From assembly GCA_001414345.1 (NCBI GenBank), contig LLCB01000121.1, forward strand, positions 1 through 64,000: a stretch of DNA of 64,000 bases, in the 5' to 3' direction. The DNA is from Hymenoscyphus infarciens (Eukaryota > Ascomycota > Leotiomycetes > Helotiales > Helotiaceae). The translations under genes and the position numbers were made by a program. Of this stretch, positions 11,840 to 21,980 are shown in pieces; position 1 is the first letter of the stretch; every line of letters starts with the position of its first letter. The notes beneath the pieces were generated by a model. That model saw nothing but the letters and a program-made list of their open reading frames with translations, made no database searches and had not been told where the DNA came from.

Positions 11840-12826
11840 TTAAACCCCCCTCGTATCAACCGCAACAACACCCCCCTCAACCAGCGTGAAATTCGCATCA
11901 AAGGTCCCCCCATTAGTAACATACAACTTCTTCTCCTGCCCTACCCCCCTTCCAAAAGCCGCGGAAGTAGGATTCAGCAGTAAACTCGAATTCCAAGTCT
12001 GCTGACTCCCATCCGCCTCGACCTTCACAACATGCGCAGGATGGGTAGCAATCCACCCCGCACCCGAGTTATCAATCGCAATATCATCGTAGGTCAACTC
12101 CGCACTTTCCGGGCTGGAGATGGTTTGGAGTGGGCCAGCCTGGGAACCGGTGATTGTGATGGGTACACGGCCGTAGATATCTTTCGCGGAGTTTGTGAAG
12201 TAGAGATATGTTCCTTTTGCTTGGAGCCCGTTGATTCCCAGGTTTGTGCCTGGATCTGTACCCACGGGTTCGAAGAGAGGTGGGGAGAAAGCTATCGAGT
12301 ATACTCCGGTGAGGATATTGATTTTATAAATTGCGCCTGCTGCTGAGTCTGCAGCGAGTAATAAATGTGGAGCCCCAGGGACGGTGGCAAGTCCGTTCAA
12401 GATGGTGGTGTTTTGCACCGTCGCCACCTTCTTCACAACTGGAGTCGAGCCTCTTAAATTAACCGTCCAAACGATGAGGGAACCAGGTGTCACGCGGGTG
12501 GCTGCTAAATCGATGATTCCGGACGTGACAGCGAAGATGTCGGGTGTTGTTTCTGTGATTCCTATGAGGCCTGTTGCTGTGTCGTTTGAGAACGAATGGA
12601 TAATCTGGGGGCTGGGGACGCTGGCTTTGGGGTTGATGCTGTAGAGATCCAAGGTACTCATGGATGTGAGGAGGAGGTTGCTATTCGATCGAACTGCGAT
12701 ATTCTCCACAAACACCTTGGGCGGAAATGTGTAGACATTAGTGATTGCCGGTGAGGATGTGCGGGAGAATATTGGGCTTGCGAGACTCCACGAGACCAAG
12801 AGGGCAGAGAGGAAGAGTTTGAGCAT
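11840..12826 (-). CDS. Secreted SMP-30/gluconolactonase-like six-bladed beta-propeller protein
   Basis: This intronless 328-codon frame starts at ATG 12826. Residues 1-16 (MLKLFLSALLVSWSLA) form a signal peptide, so the protein is probably secreted. The rest is hydrophobic-strand/turn sequence with regularly spaced blade-like segments: VFVENIAVRSNSNLLLTS, TILNGLATVPGAPHLLLAAD, GINGLQAKGTYLYFTNSA, LTYDDIAIDNSGAGWIATH and GVGQEKKLYVTNGG. This is the pattern of fungal proteins annotated as SMP-30/gluconolactonase/LRE-like or TolB-like propellers. Full-length domain size and an intact frame suggest a functional gene. Such proteins have no single reaction. Some are lactonase-like and some relatives in fungal clusters catalyse cycloadditions. 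No metal-site residue is assigned here and the neighbours give no pathway. Confidence 0.8.
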   Translation of the reverse strand: MLKLFLSALLVSWSLASPIFSRTSSPAITNVYTFPPKVFVENIAVRSNSNLLLTSMSTLDLYSINPKASVPSPQIIHSFSNDTATGLIGITETTPDIFAVTSGIIDLAATRVTPGSLIVWTVNLRGSTPVVKKVATVQNTTILNGLATVPGAPHLLLAADSAAGAIYKINILTGVYSIAFSPPLFEPVGTDPGTNLGINGLQAKGTYLYFTNSAKDIYGRVPITITGSQAGPLQTISSPESAELTYDDIAIDNSGAGWIATHPAHVVKVEADGSQQTWNSSLLLNPTSAAFGRGVGQEKKLYVTNGGTFDANFTLVEGGVVAVDTRGV

Positions 12827-14262
12827 TTTGATATCAAGACGAGTTTTTCTCCAGTTGGAAAAAATACAACGAAAACGACAAGAGATGAGGATGAAAACAC
12901 AGAAACTCAGATGTCTTTATACAAACCAAACAAGCATACCGAGTAAAGAAGTATATCAGTACTCCATACCCCTCCAGCCCCAATCAAGAATTCCCGATCA
13001 AGCCAAGAAAACGTGTGACTATCAATCTTACCGCATAACCATGCCATCAAAGTAAAGGGTGGGGGCAGTGAACTACACTGCAGAGAAGATCACATCTTGA
13101 GGCGATGGAAAAAACAACTTCTTCTCTAGCGGGGAGATGGAGGAAAAACCCCTTTCTGTGAATCCCACTGCATATCCTATGGGGAATCCTTGGTAGCGAG
13201 CGCAGTGAACTGCATAAGGATATAACAATATAAACGACCCAAAGCGGAACAAACAGACGAAATCTATAGGGTTGCGTGGGCCAAGACGGCCGTTTAAGCG
13301 GGGTAGTGTAAGGGGTACGAAAGTGAGAGTGGGTTTGTTTCTTAAAAATAGAAAAGAGGCTGGAAATGGCTGCAGGTGAGCAAGTTTATGATCTCTGAAG
13401 ATACTTGAACCAGAGTGGTGGGGTCGTATGTTATAGATGGTGAAATGTACAAACAATTCAGATGAAGACAGGACTCCTTATACCCAGAAAGCTTTAGGCT
13501 TGAGAGGTACAGGGGAGAGGAATAACAAGATACTGTCGTTAAGTACATCAAACAGTTGCTGGAAGATTAACGATCAGCATTTGCAAGGCTAGCTATGAGG
13601 GAGGAGTTTTTCCGGGAATAACGCGTCGACCAAAAATGTACTTTGAAATCCGTGGGCTAGGAATTCATTTATCAAACACGAGTAGTAATTTCAAGGCTAC
13701 AAGGAGTAATTACAACAGAACACGGAATCCATATATAGGCACCGAGAAACGGGAAATCCGGGGGGGGGGGGTTAAAAACGACCGTCAATATTATCAACTG
13801 CGCTCGCTCGTTTCGACCCCAAAAGGCATCTGGCTCAGGACTCAGAAAGAAGTGAAAATTACAGGGGAAAAAATAAAAATGTATGTATCAGCAACGCGAA
13901 AACGTATAATCCATCAAAAGGCGAACGGAACTTACAATCCGTAGGGGTATAGCATTAACCCAGAAGCTCCAGACTCATCGAGTAATTCGGCAGGTATGAG
14001 GGAATATTAGGTTGCAACAAAACGCTGAGAACTCGCGCCTCTTCCCTCTATAATTCAGAAAAGCACCAAGGGAGTGCGAAAAACGTGGCTAGGGTAAAAG
14101 GACATCATCAATGGTATCAAAAAGTGCTACGCTTCCTATCTCGTCCTAACTCCAACGCCATGCCTTCCCAAACATCATAAACCAATCTACAAACCGCTCG
14201 TAATGAGAACTATCGAGACCTAAGTCCTAATGTTCCCTTCCTTATATAAGACAAGAGAAGCC
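12827..14262. other. Intergenic region between propeller gene and E2 gene
   Basis: About 1.4 kb. The left part is the presumed promoter of the minus-strand propeller gene, and the right part the 3' flank of the E2 gene. Frames at 13073-13456 (minus) and 13636-13944 (plus) are open but show no motif or biased composition. A run of ten G lies near 13761-13770. I see no RNA gene. Confidence 0.5.
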
Positions 14263-15309
14263 TCACAACCCAAGTATAATCTTGGTGACCATCGCCACGA
14301 GCAGAATCACAACCCCAGCAATCGCCCGATCAATCCACATAGGAACTCCATCATTCGATCGCCTCTGCGCAAGTTGTGCTTGTTGATTTGGATATGCCGG
14401 TGCTGGAGTAACACGAGGTGCTGGCTGCTGTGGAATAGGTTGTGTAGTTGTAGTTGTACTTCTCGTCCCAGTAGGCTGTGGAACCGTCTGCCCCGGTCTC
14501 GCAGCCGGAGAACTCGTCGATGTCCCATCCGAAGACGAAGGCGGCGTACCCGTAGACTCAGCAGTTCTCACAAAGCCCTCCGCGAGTTCCTCCTCCGTCT
14601 CCCCATCACTACCCCCACCCTCCTTCTTCTTCCCCATCTCATCCTTGAACCCCATCTTCAGCTCACTAGGCACCTCCACCTCCTCCTTAACCTCCTTTCC
14701 TTCTTGCTCCAACTCCTTAACAGCTTCCTCACATTCAGTGAGTATCTCACGATTACTTTTGGCGCAAACCCCACACTTCCACGCACCACTCCCCTCAGCA
14801 ACCCTCTCTCGTTCAGCTTTACTGCACTCCAACCCGCCCAGTTGACCCTTAGCGTCCGTTTCCATAAAACTTCTCAGCGCCACGAGAGCAGTCCGTATTC
14901 CCCAAGCAGGTTGCCAAGTTTCCTCATGGTGGCCACTTATACTAAGACATATCTCACGATTGGCCTCGAATCTCCCACTCGGTGTGAGGAATCGGAAAGA
15001 TGGTGGTCGTAGAGGGTACGTAGGAGGCAGGACAATGCGACCGTGATAGATGCCCTTAGAGTATGAAGAGGAAGGCGGACCGCGTAGTGTAAAATGCCAT
15101 TCGAAGAGGTCTGCGTCGGATGCGGGGGAGGCGTGATAATCTGCGGAGGGGGATTGAGACATTTCTGCTGCTTCGCGCACTGCGTTCATCCCATTAGCAT
15201 ACCATAATTACCCCCTTTCCGCATCCAAAACCAAAGAAGGAGGGAGAGTGGTGAGCTTACGAATGCGCTTTATGGTTGGAGACTTGGAGTTGAATCTCGG
15301 GGACGCCAT
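14263..15309 (-). CDS. UBE2J1-type ubiquitin-conjugating enzyme, ER tail-anchored
   Basis: Exon 1 is 15309-15261 (MASPRFNSKSPTIKRI plus one base). The intron 15260-15180 (81 nt) runs from GTAAGC to CGCAG, with a TGCTAAT branch-like site. Exon 2 is 15179-14263, giving 321 residues. Residues 10-150 form the E2 fold with the HxN-variant signature of the UBE2J/Ubc6 group: LPPTYPLRPPSFRFLTPSGR, then the catalytic Cys94 in REICLSIS, then HHEETWQPAWGIRTAL. Residues 150-290 are an acidic, Ser/Thr/Pro-rich linker. The C-terminus (about 297-319) is a hydrophobic anchor, AIAGVVILLVAMVTKIILGL, which predicts ER-membrane insertion with a cytosolic catalytic domain. The known family role is ubiquitin transfer in ER-associated degradation. 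The start at 15309 is chosen because the N-terminal MASPRFNSKSP is conserved in fungal relatives as I know them. Starting inside exon 2 would cut the first helix. Confidence 0.93.
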
Positions 15310-16234
15310 GATGGCGGGTAAAGGATGTTGATCAATGAACAATAATCTTTATGAGATGTTGATGATGCTGACCGAGCGTATGCGAGTAAAATTGAGTTGC
15401 AACTTCTGACGGGAATGATCAGACGATGAGGGATGAGTGTTTGTCAATCTTGAACTCATCCATGAAACATATAGATAACACACTACGCCATCGCCTGTTT
15501 CAGTCGATAAGCCTCATGTGACTTTTTATCACGTGAATGTCCGTCCTTGTTTGCAAATTTAGAGTGATTCTCTCGAGTATACTTTATTCACTAATTAAAT
15601 ACTTCATCACTTCTCTCTAGACCTACTTCAAACTCGGAAAACAAGAGCTATATAAGCAGTTTATCAAAATCAAAATAACATAAATATTTTAAATCCGCTA
15701 AGATATTTATAATAATAAATATTACTTAGATAAGTACTTACCTAATACGCTATCCTTTTACGCTACTCTTAAGTTCTTTCCAGACTAATTAATAAATTGA
15801 ATAAATCATATCATCTCAAATGAATGTTTTTAAATAAATGTTTTTACTTACTAGACTTATGAGCAGTCTCATTAGTTAATTACGTAATTAGGAAATTAAA
15901 GCATCTTCTTAGGTACTGTATGTGTAGTATATAGCTATATTTCGCTAGGAAATCTAAACGGGAGGCTGAAGCTGTAATAGACTAAGAACATAAGAAGTTA
16001 GGGATTGTGAGATGTTGCTCTGAAGTTGGAAATATGGAAAAGTTGATAATAAGTTGAGGTGCTAGTTGCCCGGGCTGTAAAGGTCAGGTAAAGTTATATT
16101 CACAATTAGGTTGAGCAAGTTAAAAGCACATATATTGTACAAGATATTTCTTCTATTCACCGGTATCAACACGCCTGCTAATTATGGCACGAATCCAAAG
16201 ATAGCATCCCAAACGCCATGTACAATACACCGAT
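15310..16234. other. Intergenic region with decayed AT-rich relic
   Basis: The first 200 bases are the presumed promoter of the E2 gene. From about 15560 to 15990 the DNA is AT-rich with few CpA/TpG and looks like an old repeat fragment, but I cannot name a family. The last 150 bases are the 3' flank of the Pfa3 gene. Confidence 0.45.
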
Positions 16235-17881
16235 CTAATCAACACCCCCATCATCCATCTCCCAATCCTTCGACGAATCATCCTTCTGTCTTGCCAGCGT
16301 ATTACCCAGAAGTGTATTTGTGACCACGCCAACTTTCTGAGGCCAGCCTGCAGCTGCTTTGTGGTCCAAAACACGTTCTTCAACTTCTTCCTCATCACTA
16401 CTGATATCATCGAATTGAGAAGGCTTCCTACGGCCCCTTGGTTGAAGTGTTTGCATAGAAACATCATCGGGTCTTGGTTCCCCATTATCCGAGTACTCCT
16501 CTGGCGTTCGTCCAAGTATTCGATCCGCTTTAGATTGTGGTCGTGTTGGATAGGAAGTCACATAATGTCTTCCAGCCCCGGCTTGCTTGCGATTTGTTGG
16601 TGGGGGTGGTTCTGGGGCCGCACCCCAACCAGCAGCATACTCGCGAGCTCGTTGTGCTTCTCTTTCCCGTGCGATCCTTTCTCGGGCATCTAACCACTTT
16701 GGACTTGGTTCCCAGTTCCAACCATCGCCAGTTGTTGTGATGATAGGAATTGCCCAAAGTGCTTTGTTTCTCCCAAATAGATGGAGAAGGTTGTTTCTCC
16801 AGCCAAGATCAAAAGCGCTTGGTAGTTTGTCTGCATCTTGTTCATCGAGGTATTCTTCGTATCGTTCGCGAGCTCGTTGCCTTTCGTAGGCATCGTATTG
16901 CTGGTGGGTAGGTTCGTTTGGCAGAGGGCTTGGTTCCGGTCTTGCCATTTGATGTGGAGCATTTCCCGAAATCTCAGTCAATGGTTGGCCATAACCTGTG
17001 CCCCCACCAGTTTCATGATGTGAAATATGTTGATGGCGCATAGATTTTCGTAATGGCGAAAGATATCTGGTCTTCTCCAAACATTCAATCGTCGTCTGTC
17101 CCCTTGATGCTAAAAGGATATGCCAGCCTGTAAACCCAGCCAGGACAATACCAATAATTCCCGATATCACGGACAGCATAACATAGTTCACCGGCATCAG
17201 TGACTCCGAGTACTGCCCCTCATTCAAGATCTCGCTCCATACCCATGATGCAGAAACTCCAAAACATAGAAAACAGAAGACGGTAGTATATATCAAGAAC
17301 AGGAGAAAGGGTTTGTAGTTTCGTAACCCAACGCAAGTCGCCAGCCATGGACAATGATGATCCATCTTCAATACGCAGGTTCGACAGGTCGAGCAGTGGT
17401 GGGCGCGATCAGGTTTTCGGGCTTGACATTTCTTGCAATATCGCATCTCGCCATTCGATTTGACCGTGAAATTGGTGCCAGTTGGCTCTGCTTGCGTCGG
17501 CAGAGAGCTATACCCAGTATTCCCTCTCGTCGTCGTACCCGGACTCGTAAAGACGGCGGTCGTGTAGGACCAGTTAAGAAGAAACCATATCGCAATTCCC
17601 AAAAAGGATGTTCCCTTTCCTGTATAGCTGTCAGACGAGAATAATCACCGGAGCCTCGAGGACCAGAGCAACAACATACCTATCCATACGCTCTTCGCAG
17701 GCAAGAAACCAATACTAGATTCTACCCATACTGCCCAGGTGGTGATACTGTAAACGAATGCGAGTGGGAAATAGGTGACTCCCAAACAGCAGTACCGCTC
17801 GCATTTCCGAGCCCAGCGGCGAGGCATTCTGGTCGGGGAGGATAGGGGTGAAGCTGATCGTGGAGATTCGAGAGTCGCCAT
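16235..17881 (-). CDS. pfa3: DHHC palmitoyltransferase, Pfa3 type
   Basis: Exon 1 is 17881-17680, starting MATLESPRSASPLSS. The intron 17679-17620 (60 nt) runs from GTATGT to TATACAG. Exon 2 is 17619-16235. The junction codon restores ...SVWIGKGTSFLGIAIWFLLNW, a second membrane helix, and the product is 528 residues. Two N-terminal membrane segments are followed by the cysteine-rich domain RYCKKCQARKPDRAHHCSTC and the catalytic DHHCPW with Cys157. Two more membrane segments follow (about 180-205 and 220-245). The C-terminal half is cytosolic, charged and Pro-rich, ending in SSDEEEVEERV and an acidic tail. The enzyme S-acylates cysteines through an acyl-Cys intermediate. In yeast Pfa3 modifies Vac8 at the vacuole, so vacuolar function is inferred by family. 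All DHHC-domain residues look intact. Confidence 0.93.
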
Positions 17882-19783
17882 TACTTCAGGACTGTTGTTG
17901 GGGGGAAAGCATGTTATTATTGATTATCGATAAGAAGAGGGGTGGATGGGTTATTTCTGGAGAGAGGGCGTGCTTGGGAGAGTCGGTGGAGGAAAGGAAT
18001 TGGGGGTTGTGACTGTTGAATGAATTGTCTTGATGATCCAGGGTGACGGGATCGTGCTCAAGGCGTGGTGACCAGGATATGGCTGACCCGCAGCGGACGG
18101 GAGGTTGCCGGCGATTTTTGACAACCTCACACTCTTCATCACATCAACAAACTATACCCCCCCCCCCGTATCACTCAGTCCTCCGTATTCCTCCTTACTG
18201 TAGGTGTTGAGCAGATTTTGTTTCATGTGTTTCTGTCAACAACAACGGGAGACCTTTATCCAGGCCAAGCCCCTAACACGGCTACTTGAATTGAAGTACG
18301 CCGTATTGACTGACTATGCTAAAACGAAACGCTGCAAGAATCTATGAACACACCTATTAAAGGTAATCTAGCAAATCAACGCAAAAGAGAGAATCGTAAC
18401 CGAAAGAGAGTAGCAGTGTCAGCTCCTGTTTAAATATAAACAAAGTAAGAGACAACGCCTTCCCTCTGAGTAAACCCACCCTAATTATTATTTTAGAGCC
18501 CTAGCATCATTCCTTGGAATAATCTTTGTAAAAAACAGACTATTCTAGAAATACTGGAATAATTAAATCAATTTAGTAAAGTAGCAGAGAATGATTTACA
18601 ATGAGAGATATTCATCTTATAAGTCTTGTTAATTGATTTCGATCTTCTGAGCATTTAGTAAAATCTCTTATTCAGGTATACGAGAGACGAGGCTAGATAC
18701 TCGTACGTCTTAATTCTCGTGTTCTTGTCTAATAGCGTTTTGCTATTAAAATAGCAGGAATAGAAGTCATTCTGCGGAAATGCTCGATCTCGCTCAACTA
18801 ACTTTCATAAAAAATCAGCTCTAGAATCTTGTAAGTTTTGTTATATAGAACACTTTGAACTAGGCGAGCTACTAAAGCATCATAGCTAACCTTCTCTATT
18901 CAATATATCTCAAAAGACTCTACTCTAAAAGGTCTAGGACGATTAAGATAATCTAACATTGTAGTGAATAAGAGCAATAGATTTGAAACCTTCTAGCAAG
19001 TCTTGTTATTTTGTTTATTCTAGACATTTGATATAGTAGGTTTTTCTCCAATGTACGAGGAACGTTGGCTGAGACTCTTATACTAACTTTGACAGACAGT
19101 CTAGAACAGAAATTATGCGTCTTAGTCCTTATATCAGTGGCGGATATGCTTTGTATCGTCTAAGAATCTTTGAGATAGAAGGAAAGGAAGGGAGTATCCA
19201 CCTCTGATTTCGAAGCAGACTGGATAGTTTTGGTCATTCTTCTACTTACGAATAATGCAGCAAATTTAAAATAGTGCTGTTTTCCTTTCTCATTCTCTCC
19301 TCTTTGAGCTTTCTCTATTTGGCAAAATTACTTACCTTGGGCCGCTAGGCATGATGACCAGTCTTGCTGGTCCATGTGGGGAAGAGAATCGGATACTCTT
19401 CAAAGGCTTTTATTAATAGTTGTTGCTTGATAAGTTCCTAGTTGGTACTTGACTACTTGCTCTTTTCTTTTTTTTTTCGAGGGCTACTGGAGGAGGGTGA
19501 AGTAGGTGGCTCTCTTTCATTTGTCCTCTAGCTAGTGACGAAGAGTTGCAGGCATTAGTTGGTCGCTCCTTCCTCCAAATCACCCGCTCCTGCTCATTCG
19601 CTCGCTTCACCTCTACGACCCACTAAACTAGACTTGCTATCTGGCTCCCTCCTCCTCTTTTTCATCTCGCGTCGCACAGCTTCAACTTTGCGACGCGCTG
19701 TCCATCCCAACCCACCTCCCTGCACCTGCAACCTTTGCTATTATGCTTTGCTAGCAGCCAAGCACCATCCACCACGTTGAATC
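17882..19783. other. Divergent intergenic region between pfa3 and the C2H2 gene
   Basis: About 1.9 kb between two divergently transcribed genes, so it holds both promoters. A poly-C run lies near 18156-18166. From about 18430 to 19320 the sequence is AT-rich. The phrase agtcttgtta followed by gtacgag-like sequence appears near 18628 and again near 18996, which may be a degenerate duplication. No gene or RNA is supported. A pyrimidine-rich stretch precedes the C2H2 start codon. Confidence 0.45.
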
Positions 19784-21453
19784 ATGGCTTTCCGTTTTCC
19801 CAAGAACACGGGCGGCGATGAGCCTTCGTCGTACCCCCAACTTGAGGTCGAGGTCGAGGAATACTGTCGGCCTTGCAACTTGACCTTCAGATCATGGGAA
19901 GCCCTTCATCAACACAAGAGTCGTCATCCTCGACACAGGAAGACATATTGTACCAAGTGCGGCAAGGACTTTGCGACTGAAGACGCAGCTAATACTCATC
20001 ACCTTCAGGTTGGTTTCTCCTCCTCCTCCTCCTCCTCCTCCTATTATTCACCTTTCACCAACCCAACCAGACTCTGACCGCGACTAGTTCCATTCCGCTG
20101 AGCAAGACCTCCCCTGCCCCCATTGTGGAAAGGAATTCACTCGTCTTGGAAGCCTCGTCCATCATATTGAATCGAAGCAATGTCCCGCGGCAAATGGTTT
20201 TAATTTCAAAGAGCGTGTTGCTGAGAAGAAGGTCTATTACGACGACCATGACAATGTCATTAATCGCGCAGAATACGGAAACACCGCAGGAGATTTCCGC
20301 CTCCCACCCCTCGATTTCACCTCATCTGAACAATCCAGTAAGCAATTTCCGGTTTTTCTTTGGCTCCCTTGCTTGGTGTGCCTTGAACTAATTGTAGTAG
20401 CTCCTCAACTCCAAACCACGCGGCCACCACAATCCCCACTTTCGACTTATTCTACGTCCAACATGGTTTTGCAATCAAACTACTTGGCGACAGAAAGCAT
20501 CCTCGATGATACCCAGTCTGATGTTGAATCAAGACTGGCCACCTTTTTCGATGATGAGGACCTTATGACTCTCAGAGGACCTGCAGATGATTGGACCAAT
20601 AACGCGAAAGCCTTGAACAGCCAACGAAATACCCCCTCTGCTCAACCAGCACAAGGCGACGTCAACTTCCCCGCCCTTGCTAATCTGTCGCTCAACACAA
20701 ATGCCCCTACTAACAACAAATGTATTAACAACGCCTGGGTCAAACCGAACCTCAAACCTGCTGCTGCTCCTCCAGTTCAAACTGCATGGACTAACAAGGC
20801 TGCGCCACTCTCTTCCACTGCCAATGTCAACAACACAAAGCCTGTTGCCCCAGCAGCTCTTAACGCCTGGAGCACTAAGCAACCTGCTAACCCCAAAGCC
20901 CCCGCTGAACAAGCAAGCCTTCCCCTCGCCAACATGAAGACTTCCGCACAAGCTTCAACTAAAGAAAAACCTGAGTGGCACCCACTGGATCCCAAGAACC
21001 CTAGATTCAATGTCAGTGTTTTCTACTGCTCATATCTTGACAAGTACAAATGTCCCCACGTACTATGCTCGTAAGTCATTGTCAACTTCTTTCTTGTTGA
21101 AAAGGGGTCACTAATCATAATACAGAAAGAGTGTCAAAACTCCAGGAGCTTTCATCCAACACCTGCAAAGCGCGGCTCACCAAAAGAACTACCAATGCAA
21201 ACGTTGTCTGAACCATTTTGCCACAATAGCCGCTCTTACCCAACATTCTGAATCGCAATCCATCCGGTGCATTGTGCGAAAGTCGGACTTCTATGGTGGT
21301 GTTGTGGATGAGATCACGGCTGGCATCGCGGCTCCCGTTGGTCTTCATCCTGATAACTCAACTCGCTACATTGTCAATGATCTGGATACCTTTGTAGAGA
21401 ATGTGCAGGCATCAAACAAGAAAGTAAAAAAGGAGAGCTGGGATCAAGCATAG
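19784..21453 (+). CDS. C2H2 zinc-finger protein, four exons
   Basis: Exons are 19784-20008, 20088-20337, 20398-21070 and 21126-21453. Donors are GTTGGT, GTAAGC and GTAAGT; acceptors are GACTAG, TTGTAG and ATACAG. Phases agree at each junction and give 491 residues. Residues 28-51 form finger 1 (CRPCNLTF...H...H). The next is CTKCGKDFATEDAANTHH, whose last ligand comes from FHS after intron 1. Then come CPHCGKEFTRLGSLVHHIE with a Cys as last ligand, and, after a 150-residue Asn/Ala/Pro-rich linker, CPHVLCSKSV...H and CKRCLNHFATIAALTQH. The linker contains regularly spaced NAW/NKAWV-type motifs. The arrangement fits fungal multi-C2H2 nuclear or RNA-binding proteins, but no specific target can be named. 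The fourth exon completes two fingers, which argues strongly for the splicing. Intron 1 carries a TCC microsatellite. Confidence 0.85.
20017..20042 (+). repeat. (TCC)n microsatellite in intron 1 of the C2H2 gene
   Basis: About eight TCC units begin nine bases after the intron 1 donor (20009). If retained, the run would encode poly-Ser and reach a stop codon near 20077. It is likely length-variable between isolates. Confidence 0.8.
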
Positions 21454-21980
21454 ATGGTAAAGAGCTTGACCTCATCGGGAAATTGGGGGGGGTGAATAGA
21501 TGTTGCAATTTTTCGTGCTCTGCGAGATTTTCAGAAGCGTACTCGATGTTTTCAATACCGTTTTTTAGCGTATTCGGTCTTCTTACCTGCTTTCAATGTT
21601 GCACCTGGATGATTTTAGCGGTTCAATGGAGAGGTCTTGATGTGGTTAGTTTGATTGTTTGCTGTTTTTGAGGGCAAAGAATCGGTTTCTAGCTAAAGAG
21701 ACTTCTTTACAAAATTCAAACAAAAATAAAGAAAATCAAATATCTTCTCGAGTCTAGTGAATCTGACAAATGGATATTCATTTTCATTCTATCTGATATA
21801 AGCTATAAACGCACTTGACACAATTTTCAATCCACTTGATCTCCGCGTCTTTGCTATTTTCTCTACTTCCTCAAAAGGTGTAGCAACTCGTGAAATGATC
21901 GTGAAAAAAACTCAGCCTTTCCTCTCTGAAAATATTCAATTACCTAACTTTGGAGCCTGTTTAGCTGGCATATTTTTTAA
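21454..21980. other. 3' flank of C2H2 gene and boundary with RIP block
   Basis: The first 250 bases are ordinary 3' flank with a G run near 21484. A small open frame at 21483-21671 has no recognisable features. After about 21970 CpA and TpG vanish, which marks the edge of the RIP-mutated LINE. Confidence 0.5.

Noticed and set aside
13073..13456. 127-codon minus-strand frame rich in Phe/Pro/Leu
   Set aside because: No signal peptide, domain or splice support; composition fits a chance frame in intergenic DNA.
14230..15012. 260-codon plus-strand frame rich in Arg/Leu/Ser
   Set aside because: Exact antisense of the E2 gene; the Arg/Leu runs mirror its Ser/Thr/Glu-rich linker.
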